A DNA stretch of 30,587 nucleotides from Acidobacteriota bacterium (GTDB lineage Bacteria > Acidobacteriota > Vicinamibacteria > Vicinamibacterales > UBA2999): assembly GCA_020851835.1 (NCBI GenBank), contig JADZBZ010000300.1, forward strand, positions 1 through 30,587, in the 5' to 3' direction. Below, piece by piece: positions 27,784 through 30,587 of this stretch. The position numbers and the translations under genes were made by a program. The notes beneath the pieces were generated by a model that saw only the letters and a program-made list of their open reading frames with translations, did no database searches and was not told the DNA's origin. Position 1 is the stretch's first letter, and each line of letters starts with the position of its first letter.

Positions 27784-27830
27784 GGAGCGCCGGGGCACGA
27801 CTTGGAGCGCCGGGGCTTCAGCCCCGGCGT
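27784..27830 (-). repeat. Half and full hairpin repeat between convergent dehydratase genes
   Basis: A half copy, GGAGCGCCGGGGC, at 27784-27796 precedes a full copy with core CCGGGGCTTCAGCCCCGG at 27810-27827. It fills most of the 83-base gap between two convergent stops, a typical place for REP-like hairpins that can end or protect both transcripts. There is no T-run. Confidence 0.87.
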
Positions 27831-27835
27831 CCCGC

Positions 27836-29386
27836 TCACCCCGACAGGAACATCTCGTACGCGGGATTGTCCGCTTCGCGCGCGAAGTGATAGCCGAGCC
27901 CGGCGAGGACGCGGTCGAAGTCCTCGCCCTCTTCCGGCGGTACCTCGAAGCCGGCCAGCACGCGGCCGAAGTCGGCGCCGTGGTTTCTGTAGTGGAAGAG
28001 GCTGATGTTCCACCGCCCGCCGAGACGGTCGAGGAAGTCCATCAGCGCGCCAGGCCGCTCCGGGAACTCGAATCGATAGAGTCGCTCGTGCCGCACCTCG
28101 CGCGAACGCCCGCCCACCATGTGGCGCACGTGCAGGGTCGCCAGGTCGTCGCGCGTCAGGTTCAGCGTCCGATGCCCGCGCTCGACGAGGTGCGCCGCCA
28201 GGTCGTCGGCCTCGCGGTGTGATTCGACGGCGACACCGACGAAGATGTGCGCCTCGCTGCGGCTGCTCAGCCGGTAGTTGAATTCGGTGACGACACGGCG
28301 GCCGATGATGGCGCAGAACTCCCGGAACGCCCCCGGGCGCTCGGGAATCGTGACGCCGAACAGCGCCTCGCGTGCCTCGCCGATCTCGGCCCGCTCCGCG
28401 ACGAACCGGAGGCGGTCGAAGTTCATGTTGGCGCCGCTCAGCACCGCCACCAGGTTCAGGCCGCGGGCGTCCGACCGCGCGGCCCAGGCGCGCAGGCCGG
28501 CCACCGCCAGCGCGCCGGCCGGCTCCATCAGCGAGCGTGTATCGTCGAAGACGTCCTTGATGGCCGCGCAAATCTCGTCATTGGTGACGCGCACGATGTC
28601 GGTGACCGCGCGCTGCACCAGCGGGAAGGTGAGCGCTCCCACCTCGCGCACCGCCACGCCGTCGGCGAAGATGCCGACCTGGTCGAGCGCGACACGGCGT
28701 CCCGCGGCCAGCGATCGGTACATGGCGTCCGCGTCGAAGGGCTCCACGCCAATCACCCGGACATCCGGCCGGACGGCCTTCACGTAGCTGGCGATGCCGG
28801 CAATGAGCCCGCCGCCGCCGACGGGCACGAAGATGGCGTCCACCTGACTGCGCTGGTGGCCCAGGATCTCGAGCGCCACCGTGCCCTGTCCGGCAATGAC
28901 GAGAGGATCGTCGAAGGCGTGCACGAAGACGCGTCCGGTTTCGCGCACCAGTTCGTCGCACCGCGTCTTTGCGTCGGCATAGGTGTCACCGGCCAGATCG
29001 ACCTCCGCGCCCAGTTCCCGCACCGCATCGACCTTGATGGCCGGCGTCGTGCGCGGCATGACGATGCGCGCGCTGAGATCCAGGCGACGCGCGGCGTACG
29101 CCACGCCCTGCGCGTGATTACCGGCGCTGGCTGTGATGACGCCTCGCGCGCGCTCGGCGTCCGACAGATGGGCGATGCGGTTGTAGGCGCCGCGCAGCTT
29201 GAAGGTGAAGATGCGTTGCAGGTCTTCCCGCTTGAAGAAGACCCGGTGGCCGGTGCGTGCCGAGAGCCGCCGCGCCGGGTCGAGGGGCGTGGAGCGGGCG
29301 ACGTCGTACACCCGGCTGGTCAGGATGAGACGCAGCAGCTCCATCAGCCCGATCGGCTGCGGCTCGTCCATGTCGTTCCCGCTCAT
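27836..29386 (-). CDS. ilvA: Threonine ammonia-lyase, biosynthetic type (IlvA)
   Basis: 516 residues, close to E. coli IlvA (514). It converts L-threonine to 2-oxobutanoate, the first step of isoleucine synthesis. The catalytic domain has FFKREDLQRIFTFKLRGAYN split around K63 (PLP lysine), ASAGNHAQGVAYAAR, VPVGGGGLIAGIAS and LSGANMNFDR. Residues about 325-516 hold two ACT-like regulatory domains (FGVTIPERPGAFREFC and YRFEFPERPGALMDFLDRLGG), which bind isoleucine or valine. GGAGG at 29399-29395 (minus strand) lies 8 bases before ATG 29386, and the ATG overlaps the stop of the preceding nucleotidyltransferase gene as ATGA. The gene faces the short dehydratase convergently, so the window has both a regulated and an unregulated form. 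Confidence 0.95.
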   Translation of the reverse strand: MSGNDMDEPQPIGLMELLRLILTSRVYDVARSTPLDPARRLSARTGHRVFFKREDLQRIFTFKLRGAYNRIAHLSDAERARGVITASAGNHAQGVAYAARRLDLSARIVMPRTTPAIKVDAVRELGAEVDLAGDTYADAKTRCDELVRETGRVFVHAFDDPLVIAGQGTVALEILGHQRSQVDAIFVPVGGGGLIAGIASYVKAVRPDVRVIGVEPFDADAMYRSLAAGRRVALDQVGIFADGVAVREVGALTFPLVQRAVTDIVRVTNDEICAAIKDVFDDTRSLMEPAGALAVAGLRAWAARSDARGLNLVAVLSGANMNFDRLRFVAERAEIGEAREALFGVTIPERPGAFREFCAIIGRRVVTEFNYRLSSRSEAHIFVGVAVESHREADDLAAHLVERGHRTLNLTRDDLATLHVRHMVGGRSREVRHERLYRFEFPERPGALMDFLDRLGGRWNISLFHYRNHGADFGRVLAGFEVPPEEGEDFDRVLAGLGYHFAREADNPAYEMFLSG

Positions 29387-30587
29387 ATCAGCATCCTCCG
29401 CGCCGCGTCCCTGGCCTCGTCCGGCGTCGTTACCGCGCCATCGAGCTGCTGATCATAGACGGCCCTCAGGATTTCGCCCATCCGTGGCCCGGGGGCCTGA
29501 CCCATCTCCAACAGGTGTCTGCCCAGAAGTATCGGCGCCGGCGGCCGGTGCTCCACACCCAGCGACCGTGCGCGCTCGATGAACCAGTCCATGGCGGAGC
29601 AGTCGAAGGCGCCCCCGCGCCCGTGACAGTCGGCCCGCGCGAAGCGGGTGAGCAGTTCGAGGTCTACGCGCTGGGCAAGCCGGCGGAAGGCGCCGTCTGT
29701 CACGGTGTCCTGCGCCTTGTGGAAGGCGCTTGGCCGAAGGTGCTCGGCCACCAGGCCCAGCACCTGTGCCCGCACGTCGAGGCCGTCGAGGGTCTGGATG
29801 TTGAGGCGGTCCAGGATGCGCCCGGCTGGCGCCACGCCCGCCTCTTCGTGCCCGGGCGACCTGATCCGCCCCCCGACGTGAACCGTCGTCGCCGGTTTGC
29901 CCAGATCGTGGCACACGGCGCCCAGCATGATGACGGCCAGCGGCGCCCGGCCGAGGTCGGTGTTACGGCGCCGCGCCTGGTCCATCACCATCAGCGTGTG
30001 CGTCCAGACATCACCCTCGGGATGCCACTCCGGGTCTTGCGGGCAGTCGTAGAGTGGCACCATCTCGGGCAGGAGCTGTTCGACGACGCCGAGATCGCGC
30101 GCGAGCGCGAAGCCGATGGAGGGCCGGCCGGCCAGCAGCAGGAGCTTCTCGAACTCGCCCCAGATGCGCTCGGCCGGCAGGTCGTCGAGCGGGATGGCAC
30201 GGCAGAGGCGGGCGCTCTCGGTCTCGAGCGTCAGCTCGAACCGCGCGGCGAATTGAAGGGCCCGCAGCACGCGCAGCGAGTCGTCTGCAAACGTCCTCGG
30301 ATCGACGACGCGCAACAGCCCGCGCGCGAGATCGCCACGTCCGCCGAAGGGGTCGAGGTACTCGTCGGTGAGGGGGTCCCAGGCCACGGCATTGATGGTG
30401 AAGTCGCGGCGGCGGGCCGCGTCTTCGAGCGGCAGGTGTGGATCGCCCTCGACCGCGAAACCCTTGTGCCCGCGCCCGGTCTTCGACTCGCGCCGGGGGA
30501 GCGCAACGTCCACGGCGCCCAGCTTGAACACCGGGAAGGCCTGGCCGACTCTCTCCACGCGACCCAGTTCGGCCAGCACGCCGGGCA
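29383..30587 (-). CDS. cca: CCA-adding enzyme-type tRNA nucleotidyltransferase with HD domain (5' end cut by window edge)
   Basis: About 401 residues are visible, and the frame is open past the right edge. The missing N-terminus would carry the GG-x-VRD catalytic motif. Visible are LGRVERVGQAFPVFKLG, VDVALPRRESKTG, RRDFTINAVAWDP, YLDPFGGRGDLARGLLRVVDP and DDSLRVLRALQFAARF, all classic class II CCA-adding/poly(A) polymerase text. An HD phosphohydrolase-type domain follows: VWTHTLMVMDQ and LGAVCHDLGKPATT (about residues 205-245 of the visible part). The enzyme adds or repairs the 3' CCA of tRNAs. Whether it makes full CCA or only part cannot be judged without the N-terminal region. Its stop overlaps the ilvA start by four bases (ATGA), indicating coupling. 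Confidence 0.9.
   Translation of the reverse strand, partial: PGVLAELGRVERVGQAFPVFKLGAVDVALPRRESKTGRGHKGFAVEGDPHLPLEDAARRRDFTINAVAWDPLTDEYLDPFGGRGDLARGLLRVVDPRTFADDSLRVLRALQFAARFELTLETESARLCRAIPLDDLPAERIWGEFEKLLLLAGRPSIGFALARDLGVVEQLLPEMVPLYDCPQDPEWHPEGDVWTHTLMVMDQARRRNTDLGRAPLAVIMLGAVCHDLGKPATTVHVGGRIRSPGHEEAGVAPAGRILDRLNIQTLDGLDVRAQVLGLVAEHLRPSAFHKAQDTVTDGAFRRLAQRVDLELLTRFARADCHGRGGAFDCSAMDWFIERARSLGVEHRPPAPILLGRHLLEMGQAPGPRMGEILRAVYDQQLDGAVTTPDEARDAARRMLI

Noticed and set aside
27810..27827. Hairpin between convergent genes as an intrinsic terminator
   Set aside because: The stem is suitable but no T-run follows on either strand, and it is a member of the dispersed repeat family.

Overview
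The window is a G+C-rich, tightly packed bacterial chromosome segment. It carries 22 protein-coding genes, two of them cut by the window ends, and no rRNA, tRNA, CRISPR array or transposase that I can see. The gene mix (polysaccharide genes, a soluble Ser/Thr kinase with a pseudokinase half, a prolyl oligopeptidase, an M28 lipoprotein peptidase, TPR proteins) together with dispersed GGGACTGAAGTCCC-type hairpins suggests Acidobacteriota, perhaps Vicinamibacteria. That placement is an inference from content, not from a marker gene.

Layout. 1-1000 (-): an L-2-hydroxyglutarate oxidase-like flavoenzyme, cut by the left edge. 1166-4509 (+): a DegT-type sugar aminotransferase, a UDP-N-acetylhexosamine 6-dehydrogenase and a HAD phosphatase. 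The first two fit amino-sugar nucleotide synthesis for a surface glycan. 4535-8386 (-): an apparent operon thiG, polysaccharide methyltransferase, O-antigen ligase/polymerase-like membrane protein. 8503-14460 (+): thiS, a 1255-residue iron-sulfur flavoprotein that looks like both subunits of an Nfn-type transhydrogenase in one chain, and a kinase/pseudokinase protein. 14522-16834 (-): prolyl oligopeptidase. 16909-18135 (+): an unusual BRCT / MerR-like / TPR fusion. 18158-22595 (-): an acyl-AMP ligase/ACP/acyltransferase fusion, infA, a DEAD-box RNA helicase and a coupled Cys-rich small protein. 22709-27752 (+): a diadenylate-cyclase-like protein with a degraded RHR motif, an SDR protein, an M28 peptidase and a short threonine dehydratase. 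27836-30587 (-): a CCA-adding-type nucleotidyltransferase (cut by the right edge) overlapping the two-regulatory-domain threonine dehydratase ilvA.

The most striking feature is a family of short hairpin repeats, core CCGGGGCTGAAGCCCCGG or CCGGGACTGAAGTCCCGG, usually followed by CGCTCC. They occur singly between genes and also inside four genes (methyltransferase, flavoprotein, prolyl oligopeptidase, acyl ligase), where they and their half-copies have expanded in tandem. Inside genes every tandem period I measured is a multiple of three (18, 21, 27, 51 bp) and the host domains on both sides remain intact. The one intergenic period is 44 bp. Stem changes are compensated (GGGGC/GCCCC, GGGAC/GTCCC, GAGAC/GTCTC). 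This resembles the Rickettsia palindromic elements that were domesticated as protein inserts, in an unrelated lineage.

A second pattern is that several genes have a TATAAT-like box ending only 6 to 9 bases before the start codon and no Shine-Dalgarno sequence, which suggests leaderless transcripts.
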